Shown here piece by piece: positions 23,204-31,362 of a stretch of DNA of 46,547 nucleotides (positions are counted from its first letter, which is position 1; each line of letters opens with the position of its first letter). This DNA is from Nitrospina sp. (GTDB taxonomy: Bacteria > Nitrospinota > Nitrospinia > Nitrospinales > JACRGP01), in assembly GCA_024648695.1 (NCBI GenBank), contig JACAVV010000036.1, forward strand, positions 1 to 46,547, read 5' to 3'. The position numbers and the translations under genes are program-made. The notes beneath the pieces were generated by a model, which worked only from the letters and a program-made list of their open reading frames with translations, searched no databases and was not told the DNA's origin.

Positions 23204-23400
23204 TTGAGATCAAAGAAGCCGATATAGGTCACGACATTAGTTTCCGGATCGGCCGCCAATTCTTCCAGATCCTTGATGTTGATCCACTTGTAATGGCCGT
23301 TCCAGCAATTCAGGGTAGTCACCGTGTTTCCGAACCAGTCGGTGGTTTCGTTAAAGAAAACCGGTGCTTGGCATTTTTTACAATATCCTCGGCATTCCAT
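23200..23400 (-). CDS. Small zinc-ribbon-like protein
   Basis: The 66-residue protein has Cys at positions 3, 7 and 10 (MECRGYCKKC) and a further Cys at 32 followed by a His (LNCWNGHYKWI), a layout that could bind one zinc. No signal peptide is present. It is the first gene of the overlapping trio (4-bp overlap with the FGE-fold gene). Its function is not known; it may be a regulator or a chaperone-like subunit for the pathway of the trio. Confidence 0.75.
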   Translation of the reverse strand: MECRGYCKKCQAPVFFNETTDWFGNTVTTLNCWNGHYKWINIKDLEELAADPETNVVTYIGFFDLK

Positions 23401-23606
23401 GACAATTCAAGTTTAATAAAGCACTTGTTCCTCAAAGGGTTCAATCTAAAAAGCTCAGTATGTATAGCAGATTTTAAGGCAAAAACAAAAGAAATCCCAA
23501 AAAAAAATGATCCACCAACACGATTCAAACCCGCGAAGATTAGCATTTGTCAAGGGTTTTATGAGGTTGGGTGTTTTGGAACCGGCTTGTTACGGGAAAT
23601 CCTACT

Positions 23607-24191
23607 TTAAAAAAACTGCATGCCCGAGCGTACCAGTAGGCTTCGAAGCGTTTCCACAGGAAGGCCCACGATGTTTGAAAAACTCCCTTCATGGGATTCT
23701 ACCAGAGCAGAACCTACTCCCTGAATCGCATAAGCCCCCGCCTTGTCCATAGGCTCCCCTGATTGAATATATTCATCTACTTGGTCGGCCTGCAAAGACT
23801 TCATCCGCACCTGGGAAATTTCACAGTCCTGATACACCTTGCCTTCAGGCGAAATAACGGCGAGACCTGTCATTACCTGATGCACTTGCCCGCTCAGGCG
23901 TTCAAGGATTTCTTTAGCATCTTCCGCGTTTCGAGGTTTTCCAATGATATCGCCTTCAAAAACGACAATGGTATCGGCGCCGATCACCGTATGCGCGACG
24001 TGATTGTCCGCCACCCAGCGGGCTTTCTGCAATGCCAGAGACTTTACATTTTCGACAGGGTCCAGGTTTTCGTCGATCACTTCGTCGACAGAACTGGGAA
24101 TCACTTCAAAGTGGTCGGTGATCTTTTGTAACAGTTCAACCCGCCGAGGCGAACCGGAAGCTAAAATAAGTGGGGTGTGGCTGGTGTTCAT
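23607..24191 (-). CDS. maf: Maf-family nucleoside triphosphate pyrophosphatase
   Basis: With the ATG at 24191 the protein has 194 residues, the family size, and the Maf opening LILASGSPRRVELL is close to the N-terminus. Further motifs are TVIGADTIVVFEG with the conserved Asp, GKPRNAEDAKEIL and DKAGAYAIQGVG. The enzyme hydrolyses non-canonical or modified nucleotides such as dTTP, UTP and their analogues to monophosphates. A longer start (TTG at 24233) lacks support. It is divergent from the parvulin gene at 24364. Confidence 0.93.
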   Translation of the reverse strand: MNTSHTPLILASGSPRRVELLQKITDHFEVIPSSVDEVIDENLDPVENVKSLALQKARWVADNHVAHTVIGADTIVVFEGDIIGKPRNAEDAKEILERLSGQVHQVMTGLAVISPEGKVYQDCEISQVRMKSLQADQVDEYIQSGEPMDKAGAYAIQGVGSALVESHEGSFSNIVGLPVETLRSLLVRSGMQFF

Positions 24192-24284
24192 GAGTGGCCT
24201 GAAATTGAGGGCTCGTATTAAAGAAACTTCCAAATCGTGGAAAATCGGTTTAAATTAAACTATTATTATGGATCAAAATTGTTT

Positions 24285-24307
24285 AATTTGCTGAGTATCA
24301 GCAAATT
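24285..24307. promoter_or_regulatory. Perfect 10-bp inverted repeat between divergent genes
   Basis: AATTTGCTGA (24285-24294), GTA, TCAGCAAATT (24298-24307) is a perfect dyad of 23 bp. It has no T-run and so is not a terminator. It lies between maf (minus) and the parvulin gene (plus), about 33 bp upstream of a TATAAT at 24340-24345, a position suited to a transcription factor site. Confidence 0.5.
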
Positions 24308-24363
24308 GTTATCTTTCTAATTATGGAAAGGTGCTTATATATAATTTTTTCTCAGGATAACAC

Positions 24364-24768
24364 ATGGTTGGATTTTCGTATCAGATACAAATCAGGCACA
24401 TTCTTGTCGATAAAGAAAGTGTCGCGCAACTTTTAAAAGAAACTATCGAAGAGGTAAAAGACCAGGTCGGTAAAGTAAAAATGCTGATGCGTCTGGCGGA
24501 AAAATACAGCCTCTGCTCTACCAAGGAGGACGGGGGCAATTTAGGCTGGTTGGAGATGGCCTGTGATGATCCACGCATCCGCGAATACCGTCCGGTGTTC
24601 GAGAACCAGGAACTGGAAAAGATCGTTCGCGAAGGCATACAAAACCGCACGCTGGTAGCCGAAGAGGTGTTTGGTCCGGTTAAAACAAATGAGGGCTACC
24701 ATATTTTAATGATCGCCAACCAGTTCGGCGAAGAGCGCTACACCGAATTCACCGGCTCTGCCATTTAA
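24364..24768 (+). CDS. Short parvulin-domain protein (peptidyl-prolyl isomerase)
   Basis: The 134-residue protein is a single parvulin-type domain without a signal peptide: IQIRHILVDKE at the N-terminus, LAEKYSLCSTKEDGGNLGWLE in the middle (family motif), and NEGYHILMI near the end. An insertion of about 30 residues, rich in charged amino acids, separates the last two motifs and is longer than in minimal parvulins. It is likely cytoplasmic. The end overlaps the convergent gene by 4 bp. Confidence 0.85.
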   Translation: MVGFSYQIQIRHILVDKESVAQLLKETIEEVKDQVGKVKMLMRLAEKYSLCSTKEDGGNLGWLEMACDDPRIREYRPVFENQELEKIVREGIQNRTLVAEEVFGPVKTNEGYHILMIANQFGEERYTEFTGSAI

Positions 24769-25055
24769 GGTTCGAACTGCTTTTTGCGACGGATGATCTG
24801 GCCGCTTCCGCATTGCACCACCAGGCGCATTTCAAACGGATAGGTCCGGCACACGTTGTGAATCGCCTGCACCGCCTGATCTTTGGCGTCACTTTCGTCG
24901 TCCGCTTCGACCTTGATTTCCCAGGCTTGTGCCTGGGTGAGGGTGGGTATTTTTTCCAGTCCGTGTTCTTCCAGACGATCAAAGATCTCTTTTTTCGAGC
25001 TTTCTTCCAGGCCTTGAAATTCTGTGACTATCAAAACATTATACGCCTCTGCCAT
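24765..25055 (-). CDS. Uncharacterised 96-residue protein
   Basis: The product begins MAEAYNVLIVTEFQGLEES and continues with an amphipathic helix and a long acidic stretch (VEADDESDAKDQAVQAI), ending in RRKKQFEP. The alternation of strands and helices suggests a small ferredoxin-like fold, but no family is recognised by eye. No signal peptide. Its 3' end overlaps the parvulin gene by 4 bp in convergent orientation, so both may lack a separate terminator. Confidence 0.6.
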   Translation of the reverse strand: MAEAYNVLIVTEFQGLEESSKKEIFDRLEEHGLEKIPTLTQAQAWEIKVEADDESDAKDQAVQAIHNVCRTYPFEMRLVVQCGSGQIIRRKKQFEP

Positions 25056-25217
25056 TGATTCCTCCCTGATTGATGATGAATATTTAATCCTTATCTAAAA
25101 TTCTTCTAAGCATGCCAATTGTTGGGGCAGATTTCAAGGGGGGAACGTCGTATAAATATTCTCTTGCTATTACCAGTTTCCAGTCCTTTTCAGATTTTTA
25201 AATAAAGAGAAAGTGCC

Positions 25218-26720
25218 TTGTCTTCCGTCCGCCAGTTTGTCGTTAATATTTCCTGGAACGCCGTGGGGAAAACGCTGACTCAAATCATCCTGTTTGGCGT
25301 CTCCATCGCTCTCACACGTTATCTGGGAAAGGAACGTCTCGGTATTTACGCCTCCTTGCTGGTGATCCCCGCTATCCTGCGTCTGATCAATTCACTGGGC
25401 CTGGAAGCGGTGTTGAACAAAAAGCTACCGGAACTCAAGGTTCAGGATCCGACTCTCCAGCAGGGGCGTTTTCTGTTAAACAGAGTTCTGAGCATCAGAA
25501 TCGTCTCCACTGCCATTCTATTGCTATTAGCATATTTGGGCCTGCCTGTTTATTTCGATTGGGTAGACACGCCGGACCTGGTCCAGTACCGGTCTCTCAT
25601 ATTAGTTTATTTTACAGCGGTCAGTCTGCACTCCCTGGCAAGCACCCTTTTCATGACCTATTTAAGGTTCAAGGTGACCGCGTTCATGGATGTGTTCAAT
25701 GCCATTGCCAATCTGGTATTGCTGGTCCTGTTCATCCGCCTCGGTCTGGGAATCCCTGGCGCCTTGTGGGCCTATGCCTTATCCACTCTACTGACGCTTC
25801 TCATCTATATAGTAATTGCAAAACCCTATTGGTGGGGCCCGTCGCAGAAAGTCGGCATGGAAGGCACTGCACAATTGGGGTTGGCGGCCTATGGAGTGGG
25901 GTTTCTGGGTTTCGGTTTGCTGGCACAAAGCGATGTGGTGTTGATGAACTTTTTCAATGTCCCTAACGAGGGTATCGGATTCTACCACCTGGCTACAGGT
26001 CTCGGTGCCATGCTTACATTTGTGTTCACGGGAATCGGACCGTTAGCCATGTCGATCTTTTCCGAGTCCTTTGCCAAAACATCTTATGAAGGATTGAGCG
26101 CATCCTGGAAGCAAATCATGAGCTTCCATTTTTTTTGCAGTGCCCCTATCTTCATATTCGCGTTTGTTTACAGTCAGTCACTGATCATTTTTTTGTATGG
26201 AAATGAATATCATCCTGCAGGACCACTTTTGTCCCTTTATTTGTTTTTCCTGTTTGGCACACTGGTGCTTGGCGGAGGCTTTGCGGTGTCAACTCTGTAC
26301 GTGATTCGTAAACACCCGTTCGCATTACGCACAACCGTGGAGGGGAGTGTCCTCAATATTATGCTAGACGTAATCCTGATCCCATTTTACGGAGAATGGG
26401 GCGCGGTGATCGCAACCGGAACCAGCTTGGTATACATGGCTTTCAGGCAGTGGTGGTGTTTACGGGAAATGATAGACGTGGCCTCAGTATTTCCTTTTTT
26501 CGGCAAATGCGTCGGTTTGGCTCTGCTGGGTTTGTTGGCATCGTTTGGACTCGCAATGGTTCTGAGTAACACATTGCCCGTTCAGGCTATCGGTTACGGA
26601 CTGGGTATTGTGCTGGTTATGTTATGGACGAAGCCATTGGCTCCGGAACATCATGCAGTGGCCGGGGATATTCATCCTCGCCTGGGAAAAGTTACCGGTT
26701 GGTTTGTGAAGGGAGGTTAA
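25218..26720 (+). CDS. Polysaccharide flippase (Wzx/MATE-like, MVF superfamily)
   Basis: The 500-residue, strongly hydrophobic protein has about 12-14 membrane segments. The N-terminus (NISWNAVGKTLTQIILFGVS, then RYLGKERLGIYASL) is typical of O-antigen/teichuronate flippases of the Wzx family, which move lipid-linked glycans across the inner membrane. The start is a TTG, with a weak AAAGAGAAAG ribosome binding site. It opens the glycan region that also holds neuB and acyltransferases. Confidence 0.85.
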   Translation: MSSVRQFVVNISWNAVGKTLTQIILFGVSIALTRYLGKERLGIYASLLVIPAILRLINSLGLEAVLNKKLPELKVQDPTLQQGRFLLNRVLSIRIVSTAILLLLAYLGLPVYFDWVDTPDLVQYRSLILVYFTAVSLHSLASTLFMTYLRFKVTAFMDVFNAIANLVLLVLFIRLGLGIPGALWAYALSTLLTLLIYIVIAKPYWWGPSQKVGMEGTAQLGLAAYGVGFLGFGLLAQSDVVLMNFFNVPNEGIGFYHLATGLGAMLTFVFTGIGPLAMSIFSESFAKTSYEGLSASWKQIMSFHFFCSAPIFIFAFVYSQSLIIFLYGNEYHPAGPLLSLYLFFLFGTLVLGGGFAVSTLYVIRKHPFALRTTVEGSVLNIMLDVILIPFYGEWGAVIATGTSLVYMAFRQWWCLREMIDVASVFPFFGKCVGLALLGLLASFGLAMVLSNTLPVQAIGYGLGIVLVMLWTKPLAPEHHAVAGDIHPRLGKVTGWFVKGG

Positions 26721-26728
26721 TCCTTTTT

Positions 26729-27739
26729 CTAATCACTGAAATATTCGGGAAGTAGGGCTTGCCCTTTCGCCAGGGAGCAATTGAGGGTCTTCCCCAGGAC
26801 CCGCCACTCTTCCCCCGGGGGCAGTCCGTTGCCGGGACGGACCCAGTCGATGAGATCCCAATGGATCACATCCCCCGCTTTTAAATCCTGATTTGCAACG
26901 ATGGAGCGTCGCGCCGCTGAGGCGGTGCCTTGCTCGTTTTTTCCGGAGAAGGCTCCGTAATTTCCAAGCAGGGATTGCACTTCCGGAATACGCTCCATCA
27001 ATTGGCGCAAATCGTCCGGGTCCATCGAGATGGGGTGATCGGGAAAGTCAGAATAATTCTTGTCCAGGGTAAAATGCTTTTCGATGACTCTCGCACCCAG
27101 GGTGACAGCGAATAAGGTGGCCACGATGCCAATGGTGTGATCCGAGAAACCAATCACGCCTCCCAGCTTCTCCTTCAAAAATGGAATCGACAACAAATTG
27201 GCGTCTTCAGGCGGGGTCGGGTATTGAGAAACACAATGCAAAACGATTAATTCCTGCTCAATTTCCTCTCGCGACCACACGTCTTCGATAAATTGTTTAG
27301 CCCGCCGGATCTCCGGGTACCCGGCCATACCTGTCGAAAGGATGATGGGTTTTCCCGTCTGGCACACCGCTTCCATCAGAGGCCAGAAATTATTGTCGCC
27401 AGAGGCTATTTTGAATGCAGGAACCAGCTCGTCCAGAAACTGTGCGCTTTCGATGTCGAAGGGAGTCGATAGAAACATCACGCCTTCGCTATCTGCAACC
27501 TGCTTCAGTTTCCGAAACTGCTCCTGAGAAAACTGGAATTTGGTGAACAGGTCGAAGGCGGGTGTATCTGGAGCCACCAGGCGTTCCGGCACGATGGTCT
27601 GAAATTTGACCGCTCCCGCACCGGTCCGGGCGGCTTCGACGATCATTCGTTCTGCCAGAGAAAAATCGCCTTCATGATTGTTACCGATTTCCGCGATGAC
27701 CAGGATATTCTCATCCAGGTCGAAGGAGCCTATTTTCAT
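26729..27739 (-). CDS. NeuB-family nonulosonate synthase (sialic/legionaminic/pseudaminic acid type)
   Basis: With the ATG at 27739 (AAGGACACC before it) the protein has 336 residues. The TIM-barrel catalytic part has VIAEIGNNHEGD, GAGAVKFQT, STPFD, FKIASGDNN, LSTGM, LHCVSQYP and VIGFSDHT, and a metal-site region VIEKHFTLDK; the C-terminal part is a SAF (antifreeze-like) domain (about 275-336). Enzymes of this family condense PEP with a hexosamine derivative to make a nine-carbon sugar acid. Which sugar cannot be told; the epimerase and cytidylyltransferase partners are not in the window. Confidence 0.9.
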   Translation of the reverse strand: MKIGSFDLDENILVIAEIGNNHEGDFSLAERMIVEAARTGAGAVKFQTIVPERLVAPDTPAFDLFTKFQFSQEQFRKLKQVADSEGVMFLSTPFDIESAQFLDELVPAFKIASGDNNFWPLMEAVCQTGKPIILSTGMAGYPEIRRAKQFIEDVWSREEIEQELIVLHCVSQYPTPPEDANLLSIPFLKEKLGGVIGFSDHTIGIVATLFAVTLGARVIEKHFTLDKNYSDFPDHPISMDPDDLRQLMERIPEVQSLLGNYGAFSGKNEQGTASAARRSIVANQDLKAGDVIHWDLIDWVRPGNGLPPGEEWRVLGKTLNCSLAKGQALLPEYFSD

Positions 27740-27762
27740 GGTGTCCTTATTAATGGTGGAAA

Positions 27763-28542
27763 TTAAATTGAGAGAGAGGTGCCCGACTTTACCGCCAGGA
27801 AGCCCGCAAAATTGTACCACTTGAAAAAGATGTCCACAGATTCAAATCCACAGCGTTTGAGCAGGTCGAGGTTTTCATCAATGCGGTAGGGGACGAGTAC
27901 GTTTTCCAGTGCCTCACGTTTCTGGCTGATTTCCAGCTTCGAATATCCCTGCGCCTTTTTGTATTCGTGATGAAGCTCAATGTACATGCGGTTGAACAGG
28001 GAATCGTTGCCCAACACCTTTTCCACCAGGATCAGACATCCATTGGGTGCCAACCCCGTATAAATGCTTTTCAGCAAACTCTCGCGTTGCAAGGGACGGA
28101 CAAACTGAAGCGTGTAATTCATAAAGACGATGGACGCATTGGCAATGTCCAGTCCGGCAGAAAGGTCCTGATGCCGAAACTCGACGCGGTTCTTTTGCGG
28201 CAGGTCCGCAAATTTTTCCGACGCTTTTTTAAGCATCGGCTCCGAGTTGTCGATACCGATAAAGCGCACCGTGTCGTCAGAAACCGATTTGGAAAAGTTC
28301 AGTAACAAGGTGCCTGTGGAACACCCCAAATCGTAAACACAGGTATCCGATTGCAAAAAACGGTGTGCCAGACGCAAGGTCATCGCCTGCGTTTCATCGT
28401 AGAAGGGAACGCTACGATGAATCATATCTTCGAACACGCCCGCGACCTTCTCGTCGAATTTAAACTCCTGTCCGCTGACAGGCCCAGCAAACACCGAATC
28501 TTTGTTTTTGGATTTGGACACAACGGCTCCTGAAATTTCCAT
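27763..28542 (-). CDS. cmoA: Carboxy-SAM synthase CmoA
   Basis: The start at the ATG 28542 gives 259 residues. It has the CmoA opening FDEKVAGVFEDMIHRSVP, the SAM motif VYDLGCSTGTLLL, NYTLQF, and the diagnostic YSKLEISQKREALENVL, which includes the Arg that contacts the carboxy group of carboxy-SAM in the E. coli enzyme. The enzyme makes carboxy-SAM from SAM and prephenate for tRNA wobble uridine cmo5U modification. Its partner CmoB is not adjacent, although it usually is in gammaproteobacteria. It lies 23 bp upstream of the neuB gene. Confidence 0.88.
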   Translation of the reverse strand: MEISGAVVSKSKNKDSVFAGPVSGQEFKFDEKVAGVFEDMIHRSVPFYDETQAMTLRLAHRFLQSDTCVYDLGCSTGTLLLNFSKSVSDDTVRFIGIDNSEPMLKKASEKFADLPQKNRVEFRHQDLSAGLDIANASIVFMNYTLQFVRPLQRESLLKSIYTGLAPNGCLILVEKVLGNDSLFNRMYIELHHEYKKAQGYSKLEISQKREALENVLVPYRIDENLDLLKRCGFESVDIFFKWYNFAGFLAVKSGTSLSI

Positions 28543-28602
28543 CAATTAAAAGCTATTTTCCAGATTGTATCCAAGGGCGAAGAGAATCTCCAGAACTAGT
28601 TT

Positions 28603-29664
28603 TCACATTTTTCCCGCATCCCTTAATTCCTTGAAAAGAGGCATGAGGCGTTGGGTGAACTTGGTGGCGTCCTGGCGGTTGAGGTGGGACCATTCGGGAC
28701 AGTCGAACTCACTCAATTCCGGATAGTCTTCGAAGTGGATTCCTGGTGCACCGGTGGTGGACAGGAGACGGTCCCAAAATTCTGCGCGAGGCGTTTTTTC
28801 GTTTTCCAGTTCCCGTAGCTGACCGGTCGATGGCAGGCGCAGGTAAACAACATGGCCTCCACGTGCGCGGATTTTATCGACGCGGGCTTTGTTTGCCTTA
28901 AGTGTCTTTTTCACGGCAGGGGGGGGCGGGGCTCTGCTGAACAGGGGCAACCAGATTTGCTGGATACGGTGTTGCAAGGCTTCGTCTTTCGCGGCAAATT
29001 TCCACATCCAGCCCTGACGTTTTTCGTCCACTCCGTGAAAATAAGGCGGCAGTTCCGGCGATGTTTTTACTTTTTCACGATTGGGTATTTTCAGGTCCTG
29101 CAAGAGTTCGTTCAGTGTCAGGTCACCCTCATTAAGGAAGGCGAAGACGCGCTCCAGCATCATTCCCAGATAGTGTCCCGAGCGTTGCGACGGACTCCAT
29201 TCTCGATAATGTTTCAGGTGTTCTCGGGGACTGTCCATCGGCGGTCCGCCTGGAGCGAAGTACAGGCTGGGAACCACACCGACGATCACGGTTCCCGAAA
29301 AAGTCGGGTCATTTGCCAAATCTTCCAGGTACGGATTGGGATTCGTCCCCACGGTGGCCAGTTGCAAGGGCCGTTCGCCCATGGCTTTTTCGTAGACGTC
29401 CATATTGAAGTCGAACAACAAGCGGGACGCGCCGATCAACACGGTGCGGTTGTATTCCGTTTCCAGGATTTCGCGTCTGCTGGCCCAAAGATCTTTGGTG
29501 TCGTTCAAGGTGGGAATGTAACTTTTCGAGCGCCAATACATCTCCCATCCCAGGGTGAACACCGATGCGATGGCAAAAGACAACACTGCAAGCAGGACCC
29601 AATGATGTTTCGGAACAACACGCGTCAGTTCGTAGGTTTTAAAACTGGAAGTAGATGAACGCAT
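28603..29664 (-). CDS. Membrane-anchored SGNH-like protein paired with the MBOAT gene
   Basis: The 353-residue protein has one N-terminal membrane segment (about 22-42), then a soluble domain with VLIGASRLLFDF (Ser nucleophile-type GxS loop), VIVGVVPSLYF, and near the C-terminus DCPEWSHLNRQDATKF (Asp-X-X-His arrangement typical of SGNH acyltransfer proteins such as AlgJ, AlgX or DltD partners). It overlaps the MBOAT gene by 26 bp and is preceded by AGGGAGG. By analogy with AlgI/AlgJ, MBOAT brings an acyl group across the membrane and this protein transfers it to a glycan. The substrate is unknown. Confidence 0.8.
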   Translation of the reverse strand: MRSSTSSFKTYELTRVVPKHHWVLLAVLSFAIASVFTLGWEMYWRSKSYIPTLNDTKDLWASRREILETEYNRTVLIGASRLLFDFNMDVYEKAMGERPLQLATVGTNPNPYLEDLANDPTFSGTVIVGVVPSLYFAPGGPPMDSPREHLKHYREWSPSQRSGHYLGMMLERVFAFLNEGDLTLNELLQDLKIPNREKVKTSPELPPYFHGVDEKRQGWMWKFAAKDEALQHRIQQIWLPLFSRAPPPPAVKKTLKANKARVDKIRARGGHVVYLRLPSTGQLRELENEKTPRAEFWDRLLSTTGAPGIHFEDYPELSEFDCPEWSHLNRQDATKFTQRLMPLFKELRDAGKM

Positions 29665-31057
29665 TCGCGCCTCCCTGAGTGACGATCAATCCGATTAACA
29701 TCGTGCTCCACAAGGTGACCACCCACCATGCGGGCAAATTCTGAATGGCGTGTTCCAGATGTTTCTCGTGCAAATACCAGTGGGAGCAAAGGAGTCCAAT
29801 CACGACCCCGCTGACTTGAAGGATCTCCAGTGTCGGGAGAATCTGGGTTCCGTTGAAGTTGAACAGAGACCCGAACAGCAAACACGCAGTAGAGAAATCT
29901 CCCGCACGAAAAAATATCCAGGTGACGCTGACAATGAGAAAGGTCAGCATACCGAGCCCAAAACGACCCATCCGGGTTTTCACCAAGGCAATATCAGGAA
30001 AACATTGGCGAAGCAGATGTTCGACCACCAGATAGAACCCGTGCAAAAGACCCCAAACAATGAAGGTCCAGGACGCACCGTGCCAGAGTCCGCCGAGAAA
30101 CATGGTGAACATTAAATTGAACAAGGTTCGAAGCGTACCGCGCCGGTTGCCGCCCAGCGGAATGTAAAGATAATCGCGGAGCCACGTTGACAGCGTTATG
30201 TGCCAGCGTCGCCAAAAATCCGAGAAACCGATGGCGGCGTAGGGTGAACGAAAATTGTCCGGCAAGATAAAGCCCAGACATAAAGCGGTGCCAATGGCGC
30301 AAGTTGAGTAACCGGCGAAGTCGCAGAATATCTGGGCCGAAAACGCCAGAACCCCTATCCAGGTATCAAAGAAATGCAGGGCCGTTCCGGAATGGCTGAA
30401 CACTTTATCAGCGGCCGAGGAAAGCAGGGTATCCGCTAAAACGACTTTCTGGAACATTCCCAGGGTCATGAAATACAATCCCCAGCCAAACTGGTCGCGT
30501 GTGGCCCGGCGCGGTTTTATACACTGCGGAAGGAAATCGACCGCACGGACAATGGGTCCGGCTACCAACTGCGGAAAGAAAGTCACATATAAAGCAAAAT
30601 CCAGGAACGATTGGCACCGGTCGGTTTTCCTGAAATACACGTCCAAAGTGTAAGAAAGCGTTTGGAAAGTATAAAACGAAATCCCGACAGGAAGAATGAT
30701 GCTAGGAGTCGCGGCTTCAAAAGGAATCCCGGCCAGATCCATCAAGGCTTTAAAGTTTTCCAGTAGGAAGTTGCCATACTTAAAAAATCCCAGCAAACCC
30801 AAATTGACGGCGAGGCTAATGAAAAGCAATCCTTTCCGCTTGCCGGGCCCCTCTTCCCTGACCAGAGCTTTGGCGACATACCAGTCCACCAGCGTCGAAA
30901 TCCAGAGAAGGATTACGAAAGGTGGATTCCAGGCCGCGTAAAAAATATAGCTGGCTGTCAGAAGAACGGTTTTCTGTGTTTTCCAGGAGGAGACCGTGTA
31001 ATGGAGGCCCAGAACCACAATAAAGAAAACGATAAACGTGAGGGAATTGAATAGCAT
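29639..31057 (-). CDS. MBOAT acyltransferase (AlgI-like)
   Basis: The 472-residue protein has about ten to twelve membrane segments and the MBOAT motifs: LPVGISFYTFQTLSYTLD, FPQLVAGPI, FSDFWRRWHITLSTWLRDYL and the conserved His in GLWHGASWTF. The family transfers acyl groups, usually acetyl, from cytoplasmic donors to extracytoplasmic polymers. The adjacent SGNH-like gene matches the usual two-component arrangement. The role in modifying the glycan built by the flippase/NeuB region is inference. Confidence 0.93.
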   Translation of the reverse strand: MLFNSLTFIVFFIVVLGLHYTVSSWKTQKTVLLTASYIFYAAWNPPFVILLWISTLVDWYVAKALVREEGPGKRKGLLFISLAVNLGLLGFFKYGNFLLENFKALMDLAGIPFEAATPSIILPVGISFYTFQTLSYTLDVYFRKTDRCQSFLDFALYVTFFPQLVAGPIVRAVDFLPQCIKPRRATRDQFGWGLYFMTLGMFQKVVLADTLLSSAADKVFSHSGTALHFFDTWIGVLAFSAQIFCDFAGYSTCAIGTALCLGFILPDNFRSPYAAIGFSDFWRRWHITLSTWLRDYLYIPLGGNRRGTLRTLFNLMFTMFLGGLWHGASWTFIVWGLLHGFYLVVEHLLRQCFPDIALVKTRMGRFGLGMLTFLIVSVTWIFFRAGDFSTACLLFGSLFNFNGTQILPTLEILQVSGVVIGLLCSHWYLHEKHLEHAIQNLPAWWVVTLWSTMLIGLIVTQGGANAFIYFQF

Positions 31058-31362
31058 GTAATGATTATCAGGATAGACATGTACAGGCAGGGATCTGAAG
31101 AGAACCTTACGAGCCGGGAAGGTTTATTATACTCATAATTCCTTCGACAGCCAAAACTATAAATCCGACGCTCTAAATACCTGCCCGATTGCGTTTGAAA
31201 TTAATTTAGCAACCTAAAAGAAGCTTGTTAAAAAATGAAATTTTTTACTAAATACTAAATAAAATGCTTACAACTGTCATTTTTTAATTTACATTTTCTT
31301 GCTATTTAATGCTATAATTTTCAGGAAGTCGAATATTACCAGTAAAATCATTTTTGTTTTGC
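31058..31362. other. AT-rich divergent intergenic region
   Basis: The stretch separates the MBOAT operon (minus) and the chemotaxis-type operon (plus). The right part is strongly AT-rich and contains the promoter at 31289-31318; nothing else was recognised. Confidence 0.5.
31289..31318 (+). promoter_or_regulatory. Promoter of the CheR/hybrid-kinase operon
   Basis: A perfect TATAAT (31313-31318) has the extended element TG at 31310-31311 (TGcTATAAT) and a TTACAT at 31289-31294 with 18 bp spacing. The start point would be near 31325, giving a leader of about 40 nt to the ATG at 31363. Confidence 0.65.

Noticed and set aside
23505-23590. tRNA-like 3' half on the minus strand (CGCGGGTTTGAATC...TGGTGGA)
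   Set aside because: The T-loop lacks the invariant C56 (TTTGAAT), the T-stem has a mismatch, and no matching acceptor 5' strand or anticodon arm is found upstream.
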